Assembly: GCA_011009095.1 (NCBI GenBank)
Contig: VTPC01003610.1
Location: 53,883-117,882, forward strand
DNA from: Ignelater luminosus
Lineage: Eukaryota; Arthropoda; Insecta; Coleoptera; Elateridae
Reading direction: 5' to 3'
DNA: 64,000 nucleotides
In this document: in pieces, positions 12,540-24,659 of the stretch
Layout: the number at the start of each line of letters is the position of its first letter
How positions within the stretch are numbered: the stretch's first letter is position 1
Made by a program: the position numbers and the translations under genes
The notes under the pieces: model-generated
Seen by the model: the letters and a program-made list of their open reading frames with translations, nothing else
Told to the model about the DNA's origin: nothing
Database searches by the model: none

Positions 12540-13860
12540 GTTAAGTCGGAGACCTGCGTCTACCAACTTAGCCTTGTGAGGTCGATGTCCAACATTCCCG
12601 CCATCGTTTGAGTGGTCTGTTCGGCGGTCTCGGTTTTCCGTCTCTAGCGATTTTGGCTATTCGTTTCTATCTTATCTATCTTGCGGTGTCAGGTAAGCTG
12701 CATTGTTTTCTGATGGTTTCATTTCTGACGTGATCCCTTAAGGTGTGGCCAGTTATTGTGCGAAGTATTTTCATTTCCGGTATGGTTATACTTTCTTTTT
12801 ATGGTAAATGTATTGTGCTCGAATCTATTTTTTTTTAATAGAGTGACTAGTTCCCGTTCCATTTTTTGGTCCTCCATCATGTTTTACTAGTTCATTTACT
12901 ATTCCATCGGGTCCAGTTTTGATACATTGAACAACTTGTTCTTGTCTTATTTTACGGTTGTTTCTGTTACCTCTGGTTCTTCTGTTTCTACGTTAACCGT
13001 TTTTTCATTTTTGTACATTTTTCTGAAGTAATCCATCTATTTGTCTTCGTCTGAGCATTCACCATATCTTCTTTTGTGTCCCATATAGGTCATGTTTCAT
13101 TTCCTTAGTGAAATTAGACCAGCACTCGGTTTTTAATTTTTTAATTTCTTGCTTTTTAATATTCATTAGCTAATTCTTTTATTTCCATAGTGAACCATGA
13201 CTTGCTGTTTTTTTTTTGAAAATATATTCACTTTTCTTCTGCCTACTGCTTTGGCCAAATTTTGCGTTATTTTTTTCCAGCACGTTTTAATTTCTTCTTC
13301 AGAGTTTATTTTGTTCTGTTCTATTTTGTAAAATAGTCTTTTTGCATATAATTATTTTGTCGATTGCTCCCTTAGTAATTTCATGTTAAGCTTAATCTTG
13401 TAGACTGATTCTTGTTTCTTTTTTGTTTGTACTGAGAAGCGTATCTTCTCCACGATCAATGCATGGTCGGATCCATGCCAATCCGTCCCATTTCCTATGA
13501 ACCAAGGTACGATTGATTTGCTTTTGTCATTTCAGTTCCGCTTAGAACTTCTTCATACTTTTTACCAAGAGCATATCTTGCTCTGCTTAAGCTAAATACT
13601 TGTAGTGTCGCTTTACTGTAGAAGCAAATATAAATTTTCTTCTTTATTTTCCTCACCTCTTCTGTATTACCACTGATAAGATGGCATAAAAGTCTGTCTG
13701 TTTGAAAGACCGTAGTGTGATTTCCTAGGGAAATCAATGCTTTCTTGCACATCTTGGTTTCTCTTACTGACTGGTCCCTATTGTTTGACTCATATGGAAT
13801 ACAAGTCAATCCTCCATTTCCTTTATTTTGCTTTTAGACCTTTTCTGTCGTGGAAGTTTT
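12540..13860 (-). mobile_element. Degenerate LINE fragment (endonuclease end and RT C-terminus)
   Basis: Minus-strand fragments include DWHGSDHALIVEKIRF (about 13440-13485), the last motif of an apurinic-type endonuclease domain, and near 12690-12800 a KILRTITGHTLRDHVRNE segment. The latter resembles the conserved tail after the reverse transcriptase of many LINEs. The RT core between them is mostly deleted and stops are frequent. A related piece appears at about 17740-17850 beside exon C, consistent with duplication. Confidence 0.55.
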
Positions 13861-14441
13861 CTCACAGATTGTCTAAAGTGTGCAAGTTTTTCATAAACGA
13901 TTTTGCAAGTCAAACAAAACCGTTTCATTTACAGAGTATCCATTTATTTGACAGAATGGAATATTCGACTGATACTGAGCTAACTATACAACAAGGATTA
14001 CTGTCCACTGACTAAGTGGATGCTACTTATGGTAATTTACTTTCAGAAGATGTGTATTCTTTAGAAGAAAATGTTTCTCGTTGTTTAGTTTTCGTTCTTA
14101 GATTTTCTATCTGAGTCATTTTGAGAAAAAGTATGTAAAATGAGACACAGGACTTAAATTTATTTGTTTAGTAGTTAAGAAGAAATGTAATGCAAGCATA
14201 TACAATATTTAAGAATGTATTACAAGTACGATACATAACACATTTTCAAATTTTCATATTTCCATTTTTAGTTGCTTTAAATATTAATGCGATTAATCGA
14301 TAAATAATAAAATTATTATTTACCACTTTATTATTCACTATAATTATCTAACACAAGTATCATTACAGTTATAATATTTTAAATGCAAAGACCTCCTGTG
14401 TCCAGCCAGAGGCGTAAACATTTTTGAAAAGAATTAAGAAA

Positions 14442-15467
14442 ATGGTTTTCATAAAATTTGGTAGGAAACTAAAGGTTGCACCAAACTGCTTTTCTTGTGC
14501 AATTGGAAATATAACAAGGCTTATGACATATTTTGGGTTGAGCTTTCCTTTAAAATGCCTTCATACTACTAATTTGATCTTCAAAGTTTGCAATAGGAGA
14601 TTTTACACAGTAGCTAGCATTGCTATATTTCTATTGCTAACAATTGCATGTTTTCATCATATTTGTACAATAGTGGAGGTCCTTAAGAATAAATCTGACC
14701 TACTAACAGTTTCACTGGTATTGCAAAATCTAGTTTATAGCTTTAGATCAGCTATTATTATTGTTATCGGCTTGAATAAATCCCAAATTAATAGACAAAG
14801 CTCTGAGGGTTCTGAAGCTGTGGTCAGGATTTGGAAAAATACAACTGGTAGAGACACCTTTGACAAAAAAGAGATACGTATGCTAAAGTTACGTTCAGTT
14901 ATAACTATTGTAACAATTATTCTGCTGTTAACTGCTTATGGAATTTATATAATTGTTACTGATTTTAAATTGGAAGCATGGAAAATCTTGAATAAAACAG
15001 CTACACTTTTATGTTTCATGCTGGATTTTGCATTAATGCTAGGATATCTCGTTTCAACAGAAATGTCAAAAACAGGATTTGCAAATCATCATAACAGTTT
15101 AAAAGAAGAAATGCTAGAAAAACTAATATTTAATTCACAAAAACGTTCAAAAGCTAAAAAGTTTTTTATAAAGCAAAACTTTTCACTGTCTACGTTTTTA
15201 GTTTTGTTCCGCAGAACGCATTACCTCAACTGGTTGAATGTGCGAAGCTGGAGCAGATTTTGTGGGCTTCTTGCTATTGTTATGATTGTAAGCTATGTAC
15301 TTATATCCATTGTAAGTGGATTTATAGCTGCTGTAACTATAACAGCCTTTATTAATGGAAAACCGTTTCCTATTCCTTCGGAATTTTATGGATTAATATT
15401 TCAACTGATTGTATCTGCTTCTTTAGCAGTATATACCATTTATGACATACAGATAATAGAATGTGCG
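14442..15467 (+). CDS. Gr alternative first exon B
   Basis: Encodes 342 residues. The start at ATG 14442 (MVFIKFGRKL) matches exon C exactly; the six-codon frame extension upstream begins at TTG and is not used. C16-x2-C19 and C39-x-H41 give the N-terminal motif. Hydrophobic segments fall at about residues 54-76, 87-111, 150-172, 184-205, 275-305 and 315-335. The extracellular-loop-like NGKPFPIPSEFYGL is shared with most other exons. Donor GTAAGT at 15468, phase 0. Closest relative is exon C, with flanks also similar (tandem duplication). Confidence 0.85.
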
Positions 15468-15780
15468 GTAAGTACTAGCATACTTTTGTTTTTATTTTTT
15501 AACGTCCAATACTCTTTACCGTTTTAATTGTCTTATTGCCCTAGTAGTGTACGATTCATCTCGCTATCAGTGATAACGAGTCTATGAGGTATTTTGAGAT
15601 CTGAATTAACCCAGATATGCCCAAAGATCTTTTAGCTATGTTTTACAAGTACTTTTACTTAATTCCGACTTATGCTATTGAATAAAACATGTTTTTGTTT
15701 ATAACATAAAAAAATATTTCGGAAGTATATTTTTAGGCCGTACTACACATAGGACATTTAGCAAAAAACATGTTACTGTT
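15468..15780. other. Spacer after exon B
   Basis: No 3' Gr exon and no other feature was recognised in this AT-rich stretch. Confidence 0.4.
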
Positions 15781-15786
15781 TAGATT

Positions 15787-16625
15787 TTACGTGATACGCA
15801 ACAAAACATTTGACATGCACATATTTGTTGCATTTTCGGCTCCGTGTGGTAGTTTTCTGATGACACAATGCTGATAGGCGTACTTGATCCATGGTTGCTC
15901 TATCTGAATAAACTTCTTTTCCCATTGAGAATATCTTTTTACATTGCCAACAGGATTAACTCTATATGCATTTGAACAAAATTGGACAATGCTCTGTGCG
16001 ATTTCTTCATTTCTCGCAAACCACGTAAGGTACCACCAATAATGCGATTTCATCGAATTGTATCAGTTCTATATAAGTTCTTCTTGGTAAGACTATATAT
16101 CGGACCAATGGACGTAAAGAAATTGTCAAAAAACAAGTGAAACTTTGAGGGAGGCCATTTTGATCTAAGAACATCAGCATATTCCAACACTATTGAAGCT
16201 CCTACTCCAAGGTCCTTGTAAGTCTGACTTACATTGCTTGACGCTCCTTGATACGGCTTAAACCAGTTAATGTAATCTGTTCGAGTAGTTCCAACCCATA
16301 GCTTATAGCGTAACGGATGGGTTTTTCCGTAAATATATTGTTTACAACCGCGTGTTCCGGTATATGGTACCATCCATCTGTCTACGCTATAATCTTCTTC
16401 AATGCATTGGTGTTCCATAAACTCTTCATTTAGGTGTAAAAAATCAGCAAATTTATCAGACTTGTTTAAAGAATTATTATCTTGAAAATAAATATTGGCC
16501 AAGATAAATTCAAATTTGTTGCTTCAAAAACAACTTCGTTATTAGTATCTTGGGCAATCTACCAATAATAAAGTAATGGTATCAGCATCAATTTCATCAT
16601 CTTCCATCAAAGTCAATGCCTCATG
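15787..16625 (-). pseudogene. piggyBac-family transposase pseudogene
   Basis: Two overlapping minus-strand frames (16502-16050 and 16053-15787) together resemble a piggyBac/PGBD transposase. Visible landmarks are YSVDRWMVPYTG, GCKQYIYGK, YKLWVG, WFKPYQGAS, DLGVGASIVLEYADVL and FHLFFDNFFTS. The first catalytic Asp is in VDRWMVPY (usually DExMVPY, so the following Glu is Arg), and the second is in FFDNFFTS. A frameshift near 16050 and loss of the N-terminal half make it non-functional. An acidic scrap (DDEIDAD) at about 16580-16600 may be the remaining N-terminus. Confidence 0.75.
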
Positions 16626-16839
16626 AAGAGAAGATCTGTTCTATATAGCTCAAAGTACAAAAAATAGAAACAACAATTTTAAATTTTAATTTCAGTATAG
16701 AAACCAACAATGCTCTAAGTAAATGAAAATACAAACACAAATCTGCTAGCCACTGTCTTGACTTGAATACTACATATGGTCTAACGGTAAGCTGATATAA
16801 TAAAAATACATCTATAGAGCCCATCAAAACACAAATTTT

Positions 16840-17300
16840 CCACTAATTGACTATGTACTGGTAGTAAACCTTTACAAAAAACCACTTGTAGGATGACTAG
16901 CATCAACTCAGAGTAGGTGTAGCGCTTTACGGACAGTCCAGCAATAGCGCAATGTTTGCCAAGCAAAGTTTTTGGACGATAGCTGCGGATAATGTGAATA
17001 TAACTTTTTTCTTAGAGTGGTAGACTGGTCAAAAAAATCTAACAAAAGCTTTAAAGTTGTTATTACTTAAAACCTAGAATACTAATTGATTTGAAATTCA
17101 AACCAGACAAGAGTACGAGCAAAGACAACCCTCACCATGTATCATTTCCTAAAAAGACAGCACAATTACTCTTTTACCTTATTTAAAAACTGACCGACTA
17201 AAAAGCACGTGCAAAGACAATTTTTGTCCTGTCTGGTCTCTTTAGAGTCTGCAAGCGCGCTGAAATTTGATTGGCTAAAACGAAAACGTTCGACTGGAAT
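16840..17300 (+). repeat. Dispersed repeat, second cluster
   Basis: Contains units matching the repeats at 11790-12515: AACAAAAGCTTT near 17040 and the GACTAAAAAGCAC to CGCTGAAATTTG unit at 17185-17275. Their position 5' of exon C mirrors that of the first cluster 5' of exon B. This supports duplication of exon plus upstream DNA. Confidence 0.5.
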
Positions 17301-18080
17301 ATCTCGGTATTCTGTTGAGCTCGATAATGGTTGTAATTGATCTATCGGACTCAAAACACCAAAATATGTTTCATCAAAATGTTATTTCCTGAACTACCAA
17401 CAATAGTAATTTACGTTCTTCTTTTTACCCAAATCTATCAGCCTGTCAGAAGTAAAGATATCGGCTCAAGCAGGAGTTCATCAAGGCCCTAAATCTCAAT
17501 TTTTCGTCTATTAATGAAATGTGTCTGCTTAGAGTGTTGCAGGTCACTTATAATACGTAAGACTCTGATATTTAGTCTGGTGATTGCCTCTAGGACTGGA
17601 TGCGGATTCCAAACAGGTATTTTTGTTGCTAAGACTAGGTAACCAGATTGATCATCTTTGTCATTGTAAACATGTTAAAAGCTTCTGCATCATTTTTATT
17701 CTGGTTGAGCTGATTGCTTGTCGTGTAGAAATTTAAAAAAATTCTTTCTCCATCCTCTTCGCCTCGTCAGTATTTTCCACTAATAAGATAGCGTAAGACT
17801 AAAACTAAGAAGATGTGTATTCCCAGAAGACGTTTCTAGTTGTCTAGCCTTTGCCTTCTAGATGTTCAATTTTTAGGAGAAAGTTGACGAGTCACTTTAT
17901 AGTAGACAGTCTGTAAAGTGTGACCCAAGCATCGAGTTTATAGATAAATAGCGGGACTGTAATTTTTGATTTGGACTTTTGTAATTTATTTGTTTCCGAT
18001 ATGGGAAAATCATCAGACTGATTTGGACCAGACATTATTATAAAATGATTATTATTTATATACTATTAAAAAACAGGTTC
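17301..18080. other. Spacer with LINE scrap
   Basis: About 17740-17850 resembles 13600-13720 (words such as CTCGTCAGTATT.CCACTAATAAGAT.GC), a duplicated scrap of the LINE near exon B. Nothing else was recognised. Confidence 0.35.
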
Positions 18081-18259
18081 TTTAAATATTAATGTGGTTA
18101 CTCGATAGATGCGTATAAAATCATTATTTTCCACCCCTACGTCCACCATAACTATCAAACACAAACATCATTCTGATTACATTATTTCTAATGCAAGTAC
18201 TGTTGAAATACGTTTCGGTTCAACCAGAGGTGTAAATATTTTTTCAAAAAGACTGAAAG

Positions 18260-19279
18260 ATGGTTTTCATAAAATTTGGTAGAAAATTAAAGGTTGCACC
18301 GAACTGCTACTCTTGTGCAATTGGAAATATAGCAAAGTTTATGACATATTTTGGGTTGAGTTTTCCTTTGAAATGCATTCATACCACCAACTTGACCTAT
18401 AAAGTTTGTAATAGGACATTCTATATTGTTTCTAGCGTTGTTATATTTCTGTTGTTAACAATTGCATGTTTTTGTCATATTTACACAATAGTGAATAGTT
18501 TCAGTAATAAATCTAATTTATTAACGATTTCATTGGTACTACAAAATCTAGTTTATAGCATTAGATCGGCTCTTATTATTATTATAGCTTTGAGTAAATC
18601 TCGTACTAATAGACAAAGCTATGAAGGTTTTGAGGCTTTGATTAGGACTTGGAAAAATACAACAGGTTTGGACAGCTTTGACAAAAAGGACGTACGTATG
18701 TTAAAGCTACGTTCAATTACAACTATTGCAACAATTATTCTGCTGTCAACTGTTTATGGAATTTATATAACTGTTACCGATTTTAAATTGGAAGCATGGA
18801 AAATCTTGAATAAGACAGTTGCACTACTATGTTTCTTGCTAGATTTTGCATTAATGCTGGGATATCTCGTTTCAACAGAAACGTTGAAAATATTCTTTGT
18901 AAATTGTCATAACAACTTAAAACAAGAAATGTTAGAAACACTAATATTTAATTCACAAAAACGCCTGAAGGCTAAAAAGACTTTAGGGAAGCAAAAGTTG
19001 TCGACATTCCTGGGTTTGTTCAGAAGATTGTACAGTGTTGCCTGGATAACTACGCAAATTTGGAGTAGATTTTGTGGGCTTCTTGCTATTGTTTTGATTA
19101 TAAGCTATGTGATTATATCGATTGTAAGTGGATTTATAGCTGCTATAACGATAACAGCTTTTATTAATGGAAAACCGTTTCCTATTCCTTCGGAATTTTA
19201 TGGATTAATATGTCAACTGATTGTGTCTGCCTCTTTAGCAGTATATACCACTTATGACTTACAGACAATAGAATGTGTG
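18260..19279 (+). CDS. Gr alternative first exon C
   Basis: Encodes 340 residues starting MVFIKFGRKLKVAPNC. It is very similar to exon B along its whole length, including FDKKDVRMLKLRS and NGKPFPIPSEFYGL. The N-terminal Cys motif is C16-x2-C19 and C39-x-H41. Six hydrophobic segments lie in the same places as in B. It ends IECV at donor GTAAGT (19280), phase 0. A truncated mariner begins only about 125 bases downstream in the intron, and no lesion is seen in the exon itself. Paralogue of B by tandem duplication. Confidence 0.85.
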
Positions 19280-19404
19280 GTAAGTACTAACTTTTGTTTG
19301 TAATTTTATTAATATTTATTAAAACGAATAAAATGTTTTGGGTGTTGAAAATATCTGATATATCGAATCAGAGTTGATTGTGGTGTTATTCTTGGTTGTA
19401 ACCA

Positions 19405-20380
19405 AATAGTACTCGGCATTTTTTTCTGCAAAATAATTGTTCACGAAGGTGATTGCCTCTTCATTTGACGAAAATCTTTGTCCTCCGAGCGCAATTTTTA
19501 GATGAGGGAACAAAAAGAAGTCGCTTGGGGCTAGATCTGGTGAGTAAGGCGGATGGTCAAGCAGTTCAAACCGTAATTCGTGGATTTTCGCCATGGCAAC
19601 CGCTGAGGTGTGAGACGGTGCGTTGCCTTGGTGAAACAGGATTTTCTTTTTCTGCAAATGTGGACGTTTTTTCGCAAGTTCTGCCTTCAGCTTGTCAAGT
19701 AATGATGCATAGCATGCTCCTGTAATGGTTTTTCCTTTTTGAAGATAATCGATTAAAATAACTCCATGACTGTCCCAAAAAACAGTAGCCATCACTTTCC
19801 TAGCCGAGAAAACAGTTTTTGCTTTTTCTGGAGCCGGTTCCCCCTATGCAGTCCACTGTTTGGACTGTATTTTTGTTTCGGGCGTATAATGGTGTATCCA
19901 AGTTTCATCTACAGTAATTAATCGGCGCCAAATCTCGGATTTATTTCGCCTAAACTGCGCCAAAAGAGCGTTGGAAATATTCATTCGAACACGTTTTTGG
20001 TCTAACGTGAGCAAACGCGGCACCCAACGCGCGGACAGCTTTCTCATGCCTAAATGTTGATTTAATATGTGACAAACACGTTCTTTTGACATGTTCATAA
20101 CCTCTGCTATCTCTCTCACTTTAATTCGGCGGTCGTCTAGCACCATTTGGTGAACTTTGGCGATGTTTTCGTCGGTAGTTGCAGTTTTTGGACGTCCCGA
20201 ACGTTCATCGTCTCCCAAGCTCTTACGGCCACGTTTAAATTCAGCAGCCCAAAATTTCACTGTGGTAAATGATGGTGCAGAGTCCCCATACACAGAATCC
20301 AACTCATCTTTTATTTGCGAAGGCGTATTGCCTTTCAAAAACAAATATTTAATGACAGCTCGATACTCGATTTTGTCCAT
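19405..20380 (-). pseudogene. Mariner transposase pseudogene (copy 1)
   Basis: A DD34D mariner transposase starting at ATG 20380. The N-terminal paired helix-turn-helix region is open, with WVPRLLTLDQKR and the first catalytic Asp in TVDETWIHHY. An in-frame TAG stop lies at 19844-19846. After it come the linker, a second catalytic position changed to Gly in FHQGNAPSH (codon 19625-19627, Asp in copy 2), and the third Asp in SPDLAPSDFF. The 3' end is truncated so the natural C-terminus is replaced by flanking sequence. It cannot encode an active enzyme. Confidence 0.85.
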
Positions 20381-20523
20381 TTTCACAAAAAAACTCACAT
20401 CAACTCACTCAAACGACTGTTACATAAAAACTGCGCGTCCAAAATGGCTGAAACTTTGGTGAGTAACAGATGAACAACGAAATTCAGTAGCTTTTATTTA
20501 CGAGTGCTGCCATCTTCACGTTG

Positions 20524-20551
20524 AGGTCGGAAACTTTTCAGACCACCCTCG
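20524..20551. repeat. Mariner copy 1 terminal inverted repeat
   Basis: 28 bp, reading AGGTCGGAAACTTTTCAGAC on the + strand at its start, with TA at 20552-20553. Matches 59907-59934 of copy 2. Confidence 0.85.
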
Positions 20552-20553
20552 TA

Positions 20554-21060
20554 GGCGGATTTCCAATATCTTGAAAACAGTTGGTTGTTCGAAGATGGGA
20601 CTTTTCTATGTTGGACAGAAAAGATGTTGCGAGTAGCAATGTTCTGTATCTCAGAAACAATACGTCGCATAGACATTAAACTTTTGGTACTATAAATAAT
20701 CTGGGCTGTTGGGCGCCAACCAATCATTAATTTTTTTGGGAAATTTCAAGTTGTGTGCAATTAAAGCTTATTTACTGGTGCCACATTCAGTAAATTGCTT
20801 CATATATGGTTACATCGATTAGTTATCCCCAGAAAAAGTAAAACTCTTGCAATCTCTTCTTTTACAAATATGTATATATTATGTATAATGTCGAAAGAGG
20901 GCTGCTAAACTTAGATAGATTCTAAAAATTTTTAGATTGGAAACTTATAGGTGAAACTTAGGAAAACAAATATAAATAATTCCTGTTACGTTTCCAAAGA
21001 TCAATAGATAATAATCTTGTGTTGTTTTAAATGAGAATTTTGATATTTTTTTTAAGGTGA
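20554..21060. other. Spacer before exon D
   Basis: No gene was recognised. Confidence 0.4.
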
Positions 21061-21068
21061 CGTATAAT

Positions 21069-21112
21069 ATTTTACACATTAAACAATAACCAGGCTAATG
21101 GAAAACTAATTA
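21069..21112 (+). promoter_or_regulatory. Conserved block upstream of exon D
   Basis: About 85-125 bp before the ATG, the sequence TTTTACACATTAAACA followed by ACCAGGCTAATGGAA closely matches the block at the same distance before exon I (TTTTACATATTAAACATTAAC, then GACTAATGGAA). Candidate promoter element for exon-specific transcription. It could equally be 5' UTR or mere paralogy. Confidence 0.35.
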
Positions 21113-21194
21113 CTAGATGTAAACAATTATTATTATCATTGCTCGCAGAATAATTCTACACAGCGAAAGCTAAATATATTGTATGTGATTCCTA

Positions 21195-22208
21195 ATGGAT
21201 TTTACAAAATCAAGGAAAAGAAGAAATGTACCAAATTGTCTATCTTGCGGAATCAGCAGTATAGCGCGTTTTATGAATGTTTTTGGTTTGTGTTTTCGAA
21301 TAAAATGCTGCCACACCACTGCTAAGATCTTTGAAGTTAGTAGTGAGAAGCTTTGCATTCTTCTGGGATTCGCAGTTGCTATATTTCTGTTTATTACTTG
21401 CATTTATCATATTTACACAGTTATTAATAATGAACGTGATCTATTAAAAATTTGTTTGTTGCTAATAAACATAGTTTACTGCCTTAGATCAACAATTATT
21501 ATAATCAATGGTTTGTATCTAACAAGAATTAATAGACGTACATATGAAGGACAAGAAGCTGTTATGAAATATTGGAAAGCTCACACAACTTTGAATATTT
21601 TTGAAGTAAAGGATATACGCAAGCTTTACCAACGTTCCAGTAGCATTATTGCAATAATTCTGACGCTTTTGACTGTATATGGAGTATCCACGATGTTGAT
21701 AGATTTTAACTTGGAGTTGTGGAATATTCCCAACAAGATAGCTGCATTTTTATGTTTTTGGATGGACTTTGTGTTGCTTTTAGGATATCTTCTTACTACG
21801 GATATGACTAGAATAGCATTTGTAAATCAGCAGAATTATTTAAAAAAGGAAATGGTGGATAAAGTAGTATATGATGCTCAAAGAGGTTTTCGTAGTACAA
21901 GATTCTTGATAAAGCAAAAATTTTCATTGCTGAAATTTTTGATTTTGTGCAGAAGATTACATTCTGCTACAATAATTAATTATAGATATTGGAATACCTA
22001 CTACAGTCTTCTTTCTATTGTAATGATAACTAGTTATGTTTCCATTTCTATTTTGTGTGGGTTCGTTACAGCAGTAACGTTTGAAGATTTTGTAAATGGA
22101 AAACCATTTCCTATACCGTTAGAATTTTATGGGGTGATGTTTCAACTAAGTGTTTCTTCCACTTTAGCGCTGTATGCTATTTATGGTTTACAAGATGTGG
22201 AGTGCGTG
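21195..22208 (+). CDS. Gr alternative first exon D
   Basis: Encodes 338 residues from ATG 21195. The N-terminal motif is CLSC then KCCHT (C-x2-C-x19-C-x-H). The conserved YWKAHT, RRLHS and NGKPFPIPLEFYG segments are present, and there are six hydrophobic stretches. It ends VECV at donor GTAAGT (22209), phase 0. It belongs to the central CCHT group. No lesions. Confidence 0.85.
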
Positions 22209-23060
22209 GTAAGTTTGTGTTTTGTTCACATTTTCAATTCATTTTTAATTTTAATTTAATTTAATTAATATTTATTACTTATATAGACTTTGCCTGAAAT
22301 AATAAATATTAGGCCGTACTCAAATGCAATAAGATAAAGTAGTAAATTCACTCTGGTTTATTTAACACAACAGCAGCAAGATGAAGAAACAATAAGCACT
22401 AGAATAATAAATAACATAAATGTAAGGAAACTAAAGTGGGTTTAGTGACCCTGTGAAATGACGTACCATAAAATAATAACGGTATACCTTAAGAAACGAC
22501 TAACTCTCTTTTGTCAGAGATCGGGCTGGAGTCATAGAAAGGTCTAGATGGCAGAGAGCGATAACAGTAGAGTTATGGTTTGAGAGGATGCTAATCTTAG
22601 TTAACTTTGATCGGTATAAATGAACAGCTGATCCTAAGACTAACCAACTATTCCGGTCAGAGATATGCTTAGTAGGGTTCTCCTGCGACAGCCGTATATT
22701 TATACAAGACTTACTGATAGTTTTGCTTTTTGTCCTGATCTACCCTTTCAGGCCAATTGGAATCGAGCCCTTTGGCATTGAAGTTTCAGCCAATTAGTAT
22801 TTTGTCAAAAACAGTTTTTTTAAAAAGTGGTTTTCATTCTGACTCTTTTTGGAGTATATTCTAAATGAATTAAACGTTCAGTTCGGAAATTGATTCGATT
22901 CTTTCTTTGGTTTTGCCAATTGGTAAAAAAGTTACTTTATTGATCAACAAGATTTCGATTTAGTAATCTAAATTATCAACAGATTGTATGTATTAACTAG
23001 AGATTTTAATCTAAACGTGTAGTTGTTTTAGCTTTTTGATGTTTGTTTTTGTGTTGATCT
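22209..23060. other. Spacer between exons D and E
   Basis: No Gr 3' exons and no recognised coding sequence. Low-complexity AT-rich sequence with scattered TAATAAATA words just after exon D. Confidence 0.4.
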
Positions 23061-23216
23061 ACATTCTATTACATTTTACACAATACGTGTGAATAATTAA
23101 TAGCACCGATAACACAACTAACTGACACTTTTGATCAATGGTAATTACTTCTATTGCTATCGGAAAATTAAAACATCTCACTATGTCAAAGGTGCACAAC
23201 TAGTTAACATTTAAAT

Positions 23217-24212
23217 ATGATGAATCTTACAAAATTGAAGAAGAAACCAAATGTAATACCAAATTGTTTTGCTTGTGGATTTGGTAACATAACGCGTGTT
23301 CTGAATTTTTTTGGATTGTGTTTTCACATAAAATGCTGCCATTCCAAGACAAAAATTTATGAAATTGTTGGTGGACGGTCTTTTATTTTTAATGGATCTG
23401 TAATATCTTCGTTTTTGTTAGTAACTTGTATTTATAAGTGTTACACGATTTTAAATGGCAGACATGATTTATTAACAATTTGTTTACTTTTACAAAACAT
23501 CGTTTATTGTCTTAAATTAGCTTTTATTGTAATTAATTGCATAAGTCTAGCTAATAGCAACAGACTTTCTTTTAAAGGACAAGAAGCTGTCATGAGATAT
23601 TGGAAAGCTCGTACGTCTTTGGAACTTTACGAAACAAAAACTATAGAAAGGCTATACTGGCGTTCCATCGTAGCCATTGTGATACTTATTCTGCTCATAG
23701 TTGTGTATGGGATATATACAATTTCTATTGATTTTAAGTTAGAGTTGTGGATATTGTTGAATAAAATAGCCTCGATTTTATGTTTCGTTTTGGATTTTAT
23801 GATACTACTAAGTTATACAGTTATTTCACTCACAACTAGAACAGTCTTTATACGTTACCAATACTGCTTAAAAAAACTAATGTTGAAGCGACTAGCAACT
23901 AGAAGATTTATAACAGAAGACAAGTTTTCATTATATACATTTTTAATTTTATCTAGAAGGCTACATTCCAGCCAAACGTTTACTTACCGATATTACAGTA
24001 ACTTCTGCAGCTTTCTTTCTATAGTAACAATAATTAGTACCGCTATTATAGCAATAGTAAGTGGATTTATTACTGCAATAGCATTAGCAACTTTTTCAAA
24101 TGGAAAACCATTTCTTATTTCACCGGAGTTTTATGGATTGATATTTCAGTTGGGGATTTCGAGTGCATTGCAAGTGTATTGTGTATACGACATACAAAAT
24201 ATCGAGAACGTG
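23217..24212 (+). CDS. Gr alternative first exon E
   Basis: Encodes 332 residues; a second ATG immediately follows the first, so the start is 23217 or 23220. The N-terminal motif is CFAC...KCCHS. The YWKAR, RRLHSS and NGKPFLISPEFYGL segments mark the same fold as its neighbours. Ends IENV at donor GTAAGT (24213), phase 0. It is slightly shorter in the loop before the last two membrane segments. No stop or frameshift. Confidence 0.85.
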
Positions 24213-24645
24213 GTAAGTTAGTTACAAATTTATTTTGTTAGAGTAAGTTATCATTAATTACGTCCCAGACAGACTATCATCTGTATTTTTTACGGCCTTT
24301 TAAATCGTTTGTGCGTTACAGTTGCAAAGATACGCATCTTTTTGGCTTTCCTAGCAATAGATCTAGGACTCTCTTGGTTCAAGCCTCTGTCTTGCGACCA
24401 GGCCTAAAGAATATTCTTGGAAACTCGAAATTTCTAGTTTCTAGCTTAATGCTCAAAAAGCACATAGTACATTCTGATTTAAATACCTTCTGCAGGTCAA
24501 ACCAAAAACTTTTTGTCTGTCACAGACCCCAGCCTGACAATCAATCGATATCCATTACTCTCTCATATATCTGACGTCTTAGTTTGATTTTAGGTCCTGT
24601 AACCCGAGGAATAGAACATTGTTAATTCTAAAAACAACATCCACC
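24213..24645. other. Spacer after exon E
   Basis: A TTG-started open frame at 24311-24574 has no recognised domain. No Gr 3' exon was seen. Confidence 0.35.
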
Positions 24646-24659
24646 TATTGAAAAATTTC

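Larger units (their letters stand above)
19405..20551 (-). mobile_element. Mariner element, copy 1, 3'-truncated
   Basis: Transposase-side terminal inverted repeat at 20524-20551 followed by TA, near-identical to both ends of the mariner at 58643-59934. Homology to that full copy stops at about 19405, so the last ~150 bases, including the second inverted repeat, are missing. It lies in the intron between exons C and D. Confidence 0.85.
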
